A stretch of DNA of 13,561 bases. Origin: JBBQSU01 sp038234815. GTDB lineage: Bacteria; Planctomycetota; Phycisphaerae; Tepidisphaerales; Tepidisphaeraceae. Position numbers and translations under genes: made by a program. Below are positions 6,215 through 13,441 of this stretch, in pieces. The DNA is taken from the NCBI GenBank assembly GCA_038234815.1, contig JBBQSU010000094.1, forward strand, positions 1-13,561. Direction: 5' to 3'. Below the pieces are notes generated by a model. It had not been told where the DNA came from. It ran no database searches and worked only from the letters and a program-made list of their open reading frames with translations. Position 1 is the stretch's first letter; each line of letters opens with the position of its first letter.

Positions 6215-7312
6215 TCACCCATTATCGTTCAAATGGTCGATCATCATGCGCAACCGCCCGTGATCCTTACGATTGAAGTGAAAGACAAGTCGCGGAAGTT
6301 CAAGAATCGCCGGTTCGTCCTTTTCGATCGGCAAAGCTTCGCTGGCGATGAAATCCCCGCTGACCTTGATATCCGAAAAATGAGAAGTCAGGTTTTGAAT
6401 CAGCTTTGGTGACGGCCGCCGCTGCAACCGCAAAATCAACTCATCGCGGTTGTATCGCACGCTGTGAAAGTTGCTGTAAAAGTGGGTGCATTCGCGCATG
6501 GCTTCGTTCACGTCGTCCGTGATCTTGTAAAGCGCCAGATCGGGCGGGCTGATCAGCCCACGGGCCAGCAATTGCGACTTCACATACTCCTGCCACTTTT
6601 TCCAATAGTCCCCGCCGGGCGAATCGACAAAGACGATGGGCAGCGGGACGCTTTTGCCGGTCTGAATAAGCGTTAATACTTCAAAGCCCTCGTCCATCGT
6701 GCCAAATCCGCCGGGAAAAAGGGCAATGGCGTTGCTGGATCTGACGAACATGAGCTTGCGCGTAAAGAAGTACCTGAAGTTAATCAGCTTCGGATCGTTG
6801 GCTATGAATTCGTTGGTAGCCTGCTCGAAGGGGAGACGAATCCCCAAGCCGAAGCTGGGTGCTGCCCCTGCTCCGCCATGCCCCGCGGCCATGATCCCGC
6901 CACCGGCGCCGGTGATGACCATCCAGCCCTTGGCGGCCATTCCTTTGCCAAACTCGGCGGCGCCGATGTAGTCGGGACTGTCGATCGGCGTGCGCGCCGA
7001 TCCAAAAATACTCACCTTGTGCGTATCGTGATAAGGTGCAAAAATTTTCAGCGCATACCGCAGTTCTTTAAGCGAACGGTTGATGAGTTTCACGTCCCCG
7101 CGATTGGTTTCATCGCGCAGCAACTTCAGGGCATTGGCAACAATCTCGCCAACCAAATCCCCCTCGGGCACTTTCGCCAACTCGCGCACCAGGTCGGCCG
7201 CGGCCTTATTAACGCCTTCCAACTCCGCGCGGTTCAGACGACGTGGCGTTTCCTGCGATTCTTGCGATTGTTCGACATCTTCTTCGGTCTGCATCCGGTC
7301 GGGTCGTTTCAT
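6215..7312 (-). CDS. LOG-family (TIGR00730) Rossmann-fold nucleotide-binding protein
   Basis: The core of this 365-aa protein matches the LOG/TIGR00730 family, whose characterised members cleave nucleoside 5'-monophosphates to free base and ribose 5-phosphate. Visible motifs are SIFGSART (101-108), the nucleotide loop GAGGGIM (135-141), FTRKLM (183-188) and the signature PGGFGTMDE (200-208). The core is flanked by an acidic, helical N-terminal extension of about 95 residues and a C-terminal region of about 75 residues ending LPRLVFHFNRKDHGRLRMM. The protein is therefore much longer than plain plant or bacterial LOG proteins of about 190 residues. I chose ATG 7312 because AAGGAAG lies five bases upstream. 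An in-frame ATG at 7333 would place that ribosome site inside the gene. It is transcribed alone, convergent with nth and divergent from coaB. The family is secure and the substrate (AMP, GMP or a cytokinin-like nucleotide) is not. Confidence 0.9.
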   Translation of the reverse strand: MKRPDRMQTEEDVEQSQESQETPRRLNRAELEGVNKAAADLVRELAKVPEGDLVGEIVANALKLLRDETNRGDVKLINRSLKELRYALKIFAPYHDTHKVSIFGSARTPIDSPDYIGAAEFGKGMAAKGWMVITGAGGGIMAAGHGGAGAAPSFGLGIRLPFEQATNEFIANDPKLINFRYFFTRKLMFVRSSNAIALFPGGFGTMDEGFEVLTLIQTGKSVPLPIVFVDSPGGDYWKKWQEYVKSQLLARGLISPPDLALYKITDDVNEAMRECTHFYSNFHSVRYNRDELILRLQRRPSPKLIQNLTSHFSDIKVSGDFIASEALPIEKDEPAILELPRLVFHFNRKDHGRLRMMIDHLNDNG

Positions 7313-7355
7313 GCTTACTTCCTTAAACTGCATCTTGTTGGCTTATCAAGCTGCG

Positions 7356-7364
7356 ATGATAGCA
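7356..7364 (-). promoter_or_regulatory. Possible extended -10 promoter for the LOG gene
   Basis: On the minus strand the sequence reads TGC-TATCAT, an extended -10 element. Transcription would start near 7349, about 37 bases before ATG 7312. No good -35 is visible, which extended -10 promoters tolerate. On the coaB side of this gap I found no convincing plus-strand promoter. Confidence 0.35.
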
Positions 7365-7471
7365 CGGCCCCGACTTATCACGTCGGTGAGAGGGCCGGGA
7401 TTGTCATACTTAAATGCCAGCGGTTTCGGCTCATTTGCCACTTTGCCTCTACGACCGCAAAATGCAAGGCC

Positions 7472-8185
7472 ATGAAAGAGCCAGGCCGATTTCTCGTCAC
7501 TGCAGGCAGCACGCGTGAGGCCATCGACCGCGTGCGTGACTGGGGGAACATTTTCACCGGCAACACCGGGTTTGCCATCGCCGAGGCGCTGGCACGGATC
7601 GGCCACGTCGATTTGCTGACCAGCAATGCCGCTCACTTCCGTCAGCTAGAATCCTCCTCGCTCATTGAGGGGATTGCATTTCGCTCGCATTCGGATTTGG
7701 TTACGGCCCTGGAACAGCGAATGCGAACTCAGTCGTATGACGGCATATTCATGACAGCGGCGGTGTCGGATTATAAACCCGTCGAGACGGTCGAAATTGT
7801 CTCGCGCGAGAACACTGGCCGAGATGGCGAACAGTGCTGGATCGTTCGCAACGTGCAAGCAGAGAAGGTGAAGAGCACTTATGCGAACATCGCCGTCGCC
7901 GGTGCGCGCACCGAGAAAATTATCGATCTATTCCGTTCGCGATGGAATTTCCACAAGCTGCTGGTGAAATTCAAGCTTGAGGTGGGCATCGACGACGAAC
8001 AGCTGATCGAAATCGGCCAAAGAAGCCGCCTGGCCAGTGCCGCCAATTTCCTGGTGGCTAATACGCTGGACATGGTAAGCGGGGCCAGGGCCGGGGCCTA
8101 TCTGCTGAGTGATGCCGGCAGCCAATGGGTGGCTCGGCTCGACCTGCCCGACAAATTGAGGTCACTAGCTGGAGAATATCTATGA
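7472..8185 (+). CDS. coaB: Stand-alone CoaB-like phosphopantothenate-cysteine ligase
   Basis: CoaB joins phosphopantothenate to cysteine after nucleotide activation, in coenzyme A synthesis. In this 237-aa protein the N-terminal FLVTAGSTREAIDRVR block and Asn26 (GNIFTGNTG) match the ligase half of CoaBC. AAVSDYKP (96-103) and the Lys-containing EKVKS (131-135) follow. KFKLEVG (166-172) and VANTLDMV (195-202) resemble what I recall of the planctomycete variant. A loop of about 20 residues rich in charged side chains (around 110-130) precedes the EKVKS element. The decarboxylase half (CoaC) is absent here and must be elsewhere. A long in-frame extension upstream of 7472 is antisense to the LOG gene and is rejected. 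No Shine-Dalgarno is evident beyond AAGG close to the ATG. The stop overlaps the next start by ATGA. The ligase role is inferred from motifs; the protein is divergent from E. coli CoaB. Confidence 0.8.
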   Translation: MKEPGRFLVTAGSTREAIDRVRDWGNIFTGNTGFAIAEALARIGHVDLLTSNAAHFRQLESSSLIEGIAFRSHSDLVTALEQRMRTQSYDGIFMTAAVSDYKPVETVEIVSRENTGRDGEQCWIVRNVQAEKVKSTYANIAVAGARTEKIIDLFRSRWNFHKLLVKFKLEVGIDDEQLIEIGQRSRLASAANFLVANTLDMVSGARAGAYLLSDAGSQWVARLDLPDKLRSLAGEYL

Positions 8186-9027
8186 AAAAGGTCGCTGTAA
8201 CCGGCGGAAGCGGAAAAGCGGGCCGCGCCGTGGTCCGCGAACTGCTCGACCACAACTATGAGGTGCGGAATATCGATCGGGCGGTGCCGGTGGAGCGCAT
8301 CTGCTCATTCATCAAGGCTGATCTGACTGATGCCGGTGAGGCCATTGAGGCCCTGGCTGGCTGCGATGCCGTCATCCACCTCGCGGCGATTCCCGCGCCG
8401 GGCATCCTCACTGATGAGAAGACTTTTCGTATCAACACCACCAGCACCTACAACGTTTTCTCCGCAGCTCGGCTTCACAAGATGAAGCGCATTGCCTGGG
8501 CCAGCAGCGAAACGACTCTGGGCCTGCCGTTTAACGACGTCAAGCCGAAGTTCGCACCGATCGACGAGACGCATTATCCATTCCCGCAGAGTAGTTATGC
8601 CCTCTCAAAGGTGGTCGGCGAGACGATGGCCGATCAATTTGCTCGCTGGACCGGCATCCCCATCGTCAGCTTGCGCCTCAGCAATGTGATGGAGGTGCAG
8701 GATTACACCAGGTTTCGGTCGATGTGGGCCGATCCCAACGCCCGTCGGTGGAACGCTTGGGGCTACATCGACGCCCGCGACGCTGCTCAGGCGTTTCGTC
8801 TGGGAATAGAAAGGCCGATTGACGGGCACGAGGCGTTTATTATCGCCGCGGCCGACACGGTGATGGATCGGCCAAGCCGCGAGCTGCTTCAGGCGGTCTA
8901 TTCCGAAACCCCTCTGCGGCGCGAAATCGGCACATTTGAAACGCTCCTGTCGATCGATAAAGCGCGACGGATGCTGGGATACGAGCCGATACATTCGTGG
9001 CGAAATAAAGGTGAAATCGTCATATGA
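8182..9027 (+). CDS. NAD(P)-dependent epimerase/dehydratase (extended SDR)
   Basis: This 281-aa protein is an extended short-chain dehydrogenase. The Rossmann GGSGKAG (8-14) motif binds NAD(P), Asp49 follows in KADLTD, and VIHLAA (64-69) is typical. Ser108/Ser109 in WASSET and the YALSK motif (Tyr139, Lys143) form the catalytic set. The C-terminal part (residues about 165-281) should bind a nucleotide-sugar or uronate. Length and motifs resemble UDP-glucose 4-epimerase-like and uronate dehydrogenase-like proteins, and the substrate cannot be told. GGAG lies eight bases before ATG 8182, and that ATG overlaps the coaB stop (ATGA), so the two are translated together. The pairing with CoA synthesis gives no clear functional link. 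An in-frame start at 8125 is rejected because the Rossmann motif begins right after ATG 8182. Confidence 0.9.
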   Translation: MKKVAVTGGSGKAGRAVVRELLDHNYEVRNIDRAVPVERICSFIKADLTDAGEAIEALAGCDAVIHLAAIPAPGILTDEKTFRINTTSTYNVFSAARLHKMKRIAWASSETTLGLPFNDVKPKFAPIDETHYPFPQSSYALSKVVGETMADQFARWTGIPIVSLRLSNVMEVQDYTRFRSMWADPNARRWNAWGYIDARDAAQAFRLGIERPIDGHEAFIIAAADTVMDRPSRELLQAVYSETPLRREIGTFETLLSIDKARRMLGYEPIHSWRNKGEIVI

Positions 9028-9040
9028 AACGGATGACATG

Positions 9041-9068
9041 AATTGACCCACGCCAGCGTGAATTGGCC
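9041..9068 (+). repeat. Direct repeats flanking a palindrome upstream of the 9099 gene
   Basis: AATTGACC (9041-9048) and AATTGGCC (9061-9068) differ at one base and flank the palindrome CACGC-CA-GCGTG (9049-9060). The second copy contains the -35 proposed for the 9099 gene. It could be an operator or an end-of-transcript hairpin for the epimerase gene, though no T-tract follows. Chance cannot be ruled out at this length. Confidence 0.35.
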
Positions 9069-9092
9069 GGTTACACTCGAGCGGGGTATTAT
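9063..9092 (+). promoter_or_regulatory. Possible promoter of the 9099 gene
   Basis: TTGGCC (9063-9068) matches a -35 at four of six positions. An 18-bp spacer leads to TATTAT (9087-9092), which matches five of six positions of a -10. The start of transcription would fall at about 9098-9099, the A of the start codon, giving a leaderless mRNA. No Shine-Dalgarno precedes ATG 9099, which fits. Confidence 0.4.
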
Positions 9093-9098
9093 AAAATC

Positions 9099-9593
9099 AT
9101 GATCGACAAGTCCTTCGTAAAGTGGTGGGTTTCGCGGGTGCAGCCTTTTGCCGAGGTGGAACCGGAGAAACTGGCGGCTGAGTCCGAGGCCATGGCCGAG
9201 CAACAGAACTACAACCGGCATTATGCGGATTTTTTGAATAAGGCTGTGCTGCCCGCGGTCGATGGGGTGGTCAAGCTTTTCGCCCAGCACCGGATCGTGC
9301 ATCGCGTGAGCACGTGGGGCAATCAGCTTTCGTTGCGGGTGCATTTAGCCTGGCGATGGGGGGAACTGGTGATAACGCAAAGCCATGAAGACTGCGTGAC
9401 ATTTGAACACCACATCATCACCGAAGGCGAACGCCGCGGGGACGATTCGGTCGAGGACCATTCGCACCAATACGACTTGCGTGATCCGATTCCGCCTGCG
9501 GTGGCCGAGAGCGAGCTTCAGTTTTTTCTTTCGCGGATCGCGCAGGATTTAGTGGAGGCAATGTCGCCCGGCGATCTGGAACCGGAGAGTTAA
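9099..9593 (+). CDS. Uncharacterised 164-aa soluble protein
   Basis: I do not recognise this protein. It has no signal peptide, membrane helix or cysteine cluster (one Cys). An N-terminal helical region (KSFVKWWVSRVQPFAEVEPEKLAA) leads to a central section with alternating polar and hydrophobic residues (GNQLSLRVHLAWRWGELVITQ, 74-94), which suggests beta strands. An acidic His-rich loop (SVEDHSHQYDLRDP, 117-130) is followed by a C-terminal helix (ESELQFFLSRIAQDLVEAM). Clean codon use and a single well-bounded frame favour a real gene. I chose ATG 9099 over the in-frame 9063 because the proposed promoter lies between them. It is transcribed on its own, downstream of the epimerase gene and convergent with the membrane-protein gene that ends at 9629. 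The function is unknown. Confidence 0.75.
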   Translation: MIDKSFVKWWVSRVQPFAEVEPEKLAAESEAMAEQQNYNRHYADFLNKAVLPAVDGVVKLFAQHRIVHRVSTWGNQLSLRVHLAWRWGELVITQSHEDCVTFEHHIITEGERRGDDSVEDHSHQYDLRDPIPPAVAESELQFFLSRIAQDLVEAMSPGDLEPES

Positions 9594-9628
9594 ACCCGCC
9601 GGTCGAGGCATAAGTTGCACTTACGTCT

Positions 9629-11374
9629 TCAATTTTGGGGAATGCTCGGCTCGGTGGGGGTGGCACTGAAGCGGTCGGTGATAAAGCCGGCGGCGATGTC
9701 GTCGGGATTACGCATTTTCAGGTCGGGGTTGGGAATGTGTGTGCAAGGCAGGGGAGCGTTCCAACAAAAATCTCCCGAAGCCGGAACAAACATCGTCACG
9801 CCAAACCGTGAGACGAACGGGTGATAGTCAGTCCGCACGGGAGGCTGAAAGCCCAAATCCTTTCCGGGGAAAATGACCAGCCTGCGGGCAATGGATTCGG
9901 CGTCCATCCTGCCGCTTACGGCCTGGTGCCATAACGGAAGCAGGCAGAGTAATACGATGCCTGCAAAGGCTGCGCGGTGCAGGCGCGTCGGCAGCAGCCC
10001 GGCCAGTGCCGCCGCTCCCAGTGATAAAGGAAACGCGAAGCCGAATCGGATGGCTGGTGAGGTGGCCAGCCAGAATGTTGTCGCGGTCAAGGCGGGCAAA
10101 GCAGCCCAGCACCACAACATCCGCCGGCGTGGCCAGCGCTGGGAGTGGATTGCGCGCCGGGCCAGGAGCGATCCACCTGCCAGAAGAAACACGACGCTGG
10201 GCAACGTGCGGTCGATTTCGGTGGTGCCTGCTTCGGTCAGCCAATGGCCGAGCCACGGGCCGCCGATCGCGGTCTGATCGATGGCAATTCCCCTGCCGTG
10301 GGCGGCGATCCAGTGTCGAAGCCGCGACAAATCTTCGGACGGATAGCGCCAGTCTACGTTCTGCGCAGCAAAACTCGCCGGGAAAAGCGGGTAGCCGCTT
10401 AAGATCACCCCGCGAGCCATGTAAGGCACCGCAAAAACGATCATCACGCCCGTAGTAAAGGTGATCGATCGATGCAATCGCCACGGCACAGTCAGAATCA
10501 ATGGCAACACTGCCAGCAACGGAAGGGCCATTCCGGCCAGTCCCAGCACGCTGAGTTTACAGCATACCGCAGCGGCCAACGTGCTCAGGAGCGCCACGTT
10601 AGTTCCCCACTGGGGACGGTGCAGCAGTCGCAGCAGGAGGCCGATACTGACGAGTGTCAAAACCGCTGCGGGGAGGTCGGAAGACAAACTTCCCATCTCC
10701 GGCCGCATGGCCAGGGCCATCCCCGCAGGCAACGTGAGGAGGTAATAACGATCCTCAATGCGGCTGCGGCGACGCATCACGCGCAGGCCGCCGATCAATC
10801 CACGCAGCATTAGCGGGAAGAGGAACAGCCCCGCGACGACATGTTGCGCCCGCCCGTGCCATGGGCCGACGTTCACCATCGCGGCTAGCAGGTGATTGGC
10901 GTTATTAAACGCAAGATTGCGTTGCAAATTGGCCAGGCCCGGCACCACGGGAAATGCGTTAGCCCAGCGCATCGCATTGATGTGATACATTCGCGTGTCG
11001 TACAAATCCGCAGGGCCGATCGCGCGATTGGCGAGAAAAAACATGCAGAGCGGGATTACCCGACCGACCCACCCATACCCGCGAAGTGTGGCCCCCAAGC
11101 GAGCGGTCATTCCTTTGCTGTACAGCAGCCATCCGCAGGCCCCGGTCATCAACAACAGCAGTACCGGAACAGCATTGATTGCAAAAAACAGTGACCAGAT
11201 TTGCAGCCCCGCCAACGTGACGGCCAAGCCCAGCCAGAAGCGGATGAAAAGGGAATCACGCTGCCAGCGGGTCCGCCGCAGCATCAAAAGCCCCAGGCCG
11301 ACCAAAGCGCCGGCTAACGTCACCCAGGTGGCCAGCACCGCCGTCATCGCAAACAGCCACCACAACAGACTCAT
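9629..11374 (-). CDS. LIC_10190-like polytopic membrane protein
   Basis: This 581-aa protein has about 10-12 hydrophobic segments between residues 1 and 482, and a hydrophilic C-terminal domain of about 100 residues. Features I recall from the LIC_10190-type family are the DTRMYHINAMRW loop (126-137) followed by FPVVPGLANLQ and FNNANHLL, then SGYPLFP (326-332), and a C-terminal signature CWNAPLPCT (537-545) with two cysteines. The large loop after an early helix is arranged as in GT-C glycosyltransferases, but the family has no established activity known to me. It would act in the inner membrane, with loop and C-terminal domain probably outside. ATG 11374 has GGAGAGGG about five bases upstream. 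It lies 24 bp after the DAHP synthase stop, so the two are probably co-transcribed. No clear terminator separates it from the convergent gene that ends at 9593. Confidence 0.8.
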   Translation of the reverse strand: MSLLWWLFAMTAVLATWVTLAGALVGLGLLMLRRTRWQRDSLFIRFWLGLAVTLAGLQIWSLFFAINAVPVLLLLMTGACGWLLYSKGMTARLGATLRGYGWVGRVIPLCMFFLANRAIGPADLYDTRMYHINAMRWANAFPVVPGLANLQRNLAFNNANHLLAAMVNVGPWHGRAQHVVAGLFLFPLMLRGLIGGLRVMRRRSRIEDRYYLLTLPAGMALAMRPEMGSLSSDLPAAVLTLVSIGLLLRLLHRPQWGTNVALLSTLAAAVCCKLSVLGLAGMALPLLAVLPLILTVPWRLHRSITFTTGVMIVFAVPYMARGVILSGYPLFPASFAAQNVDWRYPSEDLSRLRHWIAAHGRGIAIDQTAIGGPWLGHWLTEAGTTEIDRTLPSVVFLLAGGSLLARRAIHSQRWPRRRMLWCWAALPALTATTFWLATSPAIRFGFAFPLSLGAAALAGLLPTRLHRAAFAGIVLLCLLPLWHQAVSGRMDAESIARRLVIFPGKDLGFQPPVRTDYHPFVSRFGVTMFVPASGDFCWNAPLPCTHIPNPDLKMRNPDDIAAGFITDRFSATPTEPSIPQN

Positions 11375-11398
11375 GCGGACCCTCTCCGCTGCCGAGGC

Positions 11399-12475
11399 CT
11401 ACAGCCGGCGAGCGCCTTCCAGCAGCATTTGCTCGGTGGTTTCCCAGCCGATGCAGGCATCGGTGATTGAGACGCCGTATTTAAGTTCTCGTGGGTCGGC
11501 TGGGATCACTTGCTGACCTTCAATCAGGTTGCTTTCAATCATAACGCCCATGATGGGGCAATCGGGATTGGCTCGCTGCTCGATCACGCTTTGCCACACC
11601 ATCCGTTGATTTTCGTGTCGCTTGCTTGAATTGGCATGAGAGCAATCGACCATCAGCCGCGAGGAGAGCTGCGCTGCGGCGAGTTTGGCGGCGGACTTCG
11701 CGACGTTTTTTGGATCGAAATTGGTCTGGTCCGATCCGCCACGCAGGATGATGTGGCCGTCGGGATTCCCGCGGGTCTGCACGATGCAGGTCAGGCCCGC
11801 TTCGTCGATACCCAGGAAATGATGGCCGGACCTGGCGGCCTTGAGTGCATCAATAGCGATCTGGACTGAGCCATCGGTGGAGTTCTTATATCCGACAGGC
11901 ATCGACAGCCCGCTGGCCATTTGTCGGTGGGTTTGAGATTCGGTGGTGCGCGCGCCGATGGCGGCCCACGAAACCAGATCATCGAGATATTGCGGGATGA
12001 TCGGATCGAGAAACTCGGTCCCGCAGGGTAAGTTTAGCTCGTTGATTGTCAGCATCAATTCGCGGGCCTGCTTCAGGCCAAAATCCATGTCGAAACTGCC
12101 GTCAATATGCGGGTCGTTAATCAATCCCTTCCAGCCGACGATGGTGCGGGGTTTTTCAAAATAGACACGCATGACGATGAGGAACTTGTCCTTCACCTGC
12201 TGCTGCACTCCTGCCAGCCTTCGGGCGTATTCGCCGGCGGCTTGCACGTCGTGTACTGAACAAGGTCCGATCACTATCAGTAGCCGCTTGTCGTCGCCAC
12301 GCAGCACCCGGCGGATGTCCTGGCGACCGGTGAGGACGGTCTGCCGCGCCACCTCAGTCGATGGGATCAGCCGCTGCAACTGTCCCGGCGCGATGATCGA
12401 CCGAATGCTGACGATGTTCACGTTTTGCGTGGGATCAGCAGCCAGCGGGGAATTTTTTATTTTCGTTGCACTCAT
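11399..12475 (-). CDS. aroF: 3-deoxy-7-phosphoheptulonate synthase (DAHP synthase, class I)
   Basis: The enzyme joins phosphoenolpyruvate and erythrose 4-phosphate as the first step of the shikimate pathway. The 358-aa protein matches the E. coli AroF/AroG/AroH type along its length. Visible residues are the metal-binding Cys72 in IGPCSVHD, Arg103 and Lys108 in RVYFEKPR, Lys197 in VGYKN, His280 in DCSHANSSK, Glu314 in MIESN and Asp339 in SITDACIGW. GARTTESQTHRQM (175-187) is also typical. The allosteric specificity (Phe, Tyr or Trp) cannot be read, so the symbol aroF is by convention only. An N-terminal tail of about 20 residues precedes the core. The ATG at 12475 overlaps the ispE stop by ATGA, so it is coupled to ispE. 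The LIC_10190-like gene follows by 24 bp. Family assignment is very secure. Confidence 0.96.
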   Translation of the reverse strand: MSATKIKNSPLAADPTQNVNIVSIRSIIAPGQLQRLIPSTEVARQTVLTGRQDIRRVLRGDDKRLLIVIGPCSVHDVQAAGEYARRLAGVQQQVKDKFLIVMRVYFEKPRTIVGWKGLINDPHIDGSFDMDFGLKQARELMLTINELNLPCGTEFLDPIIPQYLDDLVSWAAIGARTTESQTHRQMASGLSMPVGYKNSTDGSVQIAIDALKAARSGHHFLGIDEAGLTCIVQTRGNPDGHIILRGGSDQTNFDPKNVAKSAAKLAAAQLSSRLMVDCSHANSSKRHENQRMVWQSVIEQRANPDCPIMGVMIESNLIEGQQVIPADPRELKYGVSITDACIGWETTEQMLLEGARRL

Positions 12476-13365
12476 AAATGGTCGTTCCCGGTTCGGAGCG
12501 GGGAATTTTCCATTCTACTCGGATGACGGCACAGGCGACAAGCGACCGAGCGGAGGTGTAGCTGGCTTTGCAGCAGACCGGAGGCTTGGCGGGCCGGTTC
12601 TTCTGCGTCAAAGAGCGTAAAGAGGCTGCTGCCGCTGCCGCTCATTCGCACGATGCGGCCAAGGATTTGCTCGGCCTTGGCCCGCCATGTAGCCAGTAGC
12701 GGGGCCAGATCGAAGGCCGCGGATTCCATGTCATTCACCAGAAGGGGAAGCAGGTCGATAGCGGGCAGGGATGCCCAGCTAGCCCAGTCAACCGGACGCG
12801 CCATAGCTATGGGGTCGCCGAGGCCAAGCTCGTCAAACCTGCGATAGACAGCCGGCGTGGGCAAGGCTAGTTCCGGCAATATCAGGCACACCCAGCCCGG
12901 GGCTGGCGCGGCGGTCGGCTGAACGATCTCCCCACGGCCGGTGCAGATAGCGCTGGGCGCGAGCAGGAAGAATGGCACGTCGCTGCCGAGTTGCCCGGCC
13001 AAGCGAGATAGATCGATTGGTTTACGGAGCATCGCGCTAACGGCCAAAAGTGTCGCGGCGGCGTCGGAACTCCCACCGCCCAGCCCCGCGCCGTGCGGGA
13101 TCAATTTTTGGAGGCGGATCTTAAGCCCTGGGCCATCCGCCGGAAGTACCAACGCTGCGGCGCGATGGACGAGGTTGGCAGGGTCACTAGGCAGCGACGG
13201 ATCGTCGCAGCTCAAGTCGATCCCCGGCGAGGGTCTGGGCTGGAAATGGATTTGGTCGGAGAGATCGATCGTATTCATCCATGACACGAGCGGATGGAAG
13301 CCGTCGGCACGTGCAGGTCCGACACGCAGGTGGAGATTGATCTTGGCCGGGGCTGTGACGGTCAT
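12472..13365 (-). CDS. ispE: 4-diphosphocytidyl-2-C-methyl-D-erythritol kinase
   Basis: IspE phosphorylates the 2-hydroxyl of CDP-methylerythritol in the MEP pathway for isoprenoid precursors. This 297-aa GHMP kinase shows PAKINLHL with the catalytic Lys8, ADGFHPL (20-26), the ATP-binding HGAGLGGGSSDAA (91-103), GSDVPFF with the catalytic Asp129, and the C-terminal MSGSGSS (241-247). Length fits the usual 280-300. I chose ATG 13365, five bases after an AGG and six residues before AKIN, in line with family starts. An in-frame GTG at 13413 would add 16 residues, and its upstream sequence is poor. The stop overlaps aroF by ATGA. The upstream gene on the same strand ends at 13432, so ispE may be in its operon. 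The assignment is very secure. Confidence 0.96.
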   Translation of the reverse strand: MTVTAPAKINLHLRVGPARADGFHPLVSWMNTIDLSDQIHFQPRPSPGIDLSCDDPSLPSDPANLVHRAAALVLPADGPGLKIRLQKLIPHGAGLGGGSSDAAATLLAVSAMLRKPIDLSRLAGQLGSDVPFFLLAPSAICTGRGEIVQPTAAPAPGWVCLILPELALPTPAVYRRFDELGLGDPIAMARPVDWASWASLPAIDLLPLLVNDMESAAFDLAPLLATWRAKAEQILGRIVRMSGSGSSLFTLFDAEEPARQASGLLQSQLHLRSVACRLCRHPSRMENSPLRTGNDHL

Positions 13366-13424
13366 CTGCCTGACAGCCTGCGGGATAGGCCGTGCGTCTG
13401 TCAAGCGGGGCACGTTCGGTCCAG

Positions 13425-13441
13425 GGCCAAATCATTTGGCC
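13425..13441. repeat. 17-bp palindrome overlapping a stop codon
   Basis: GGCCAAAT-C-ATTTGGCC is an almost perfect palindrome (8-bp arms, 1-base centre). It spans the TGA stop (13432-13434) of the upstream gene and lies about 60 bp before the ispE ATG at 13365. As RNA the realistic stem is about 6 bp with a 5-base loop and no T-tract, so it is not a standard terminator. It may be an mRNA processing or stability hairpin, or a protein-binding site. Confidence 0.5.

Noticed and set aside
7370..7386. CCGAC/GTCGG inverted repeat in the LOG-coaB divergent gap
   Set aside because: The arms are only 5 bp with a 7-base loop, and it does not line up with a promoter, so it was not listed as an operator.
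6878..7471. In-frame extension of coaB by 198 residues
   Set aside because: It runs antisense through the LOG gene and its promoter. The CoaB fold begins at ATG 7472.
9613..9625. TAAGT-TGC-ACTTA-like inverted repeat between convergent genes
   Set aside because: A 5-bp arm with no T-tract is too weak to call a terminator, and repeats of this size are expected by chance.
9828..10484. 218-aa minus-strand open frame
   Set aside because: It is another frame of the LIC_10190-like gene, Arg-rich with no family motif.
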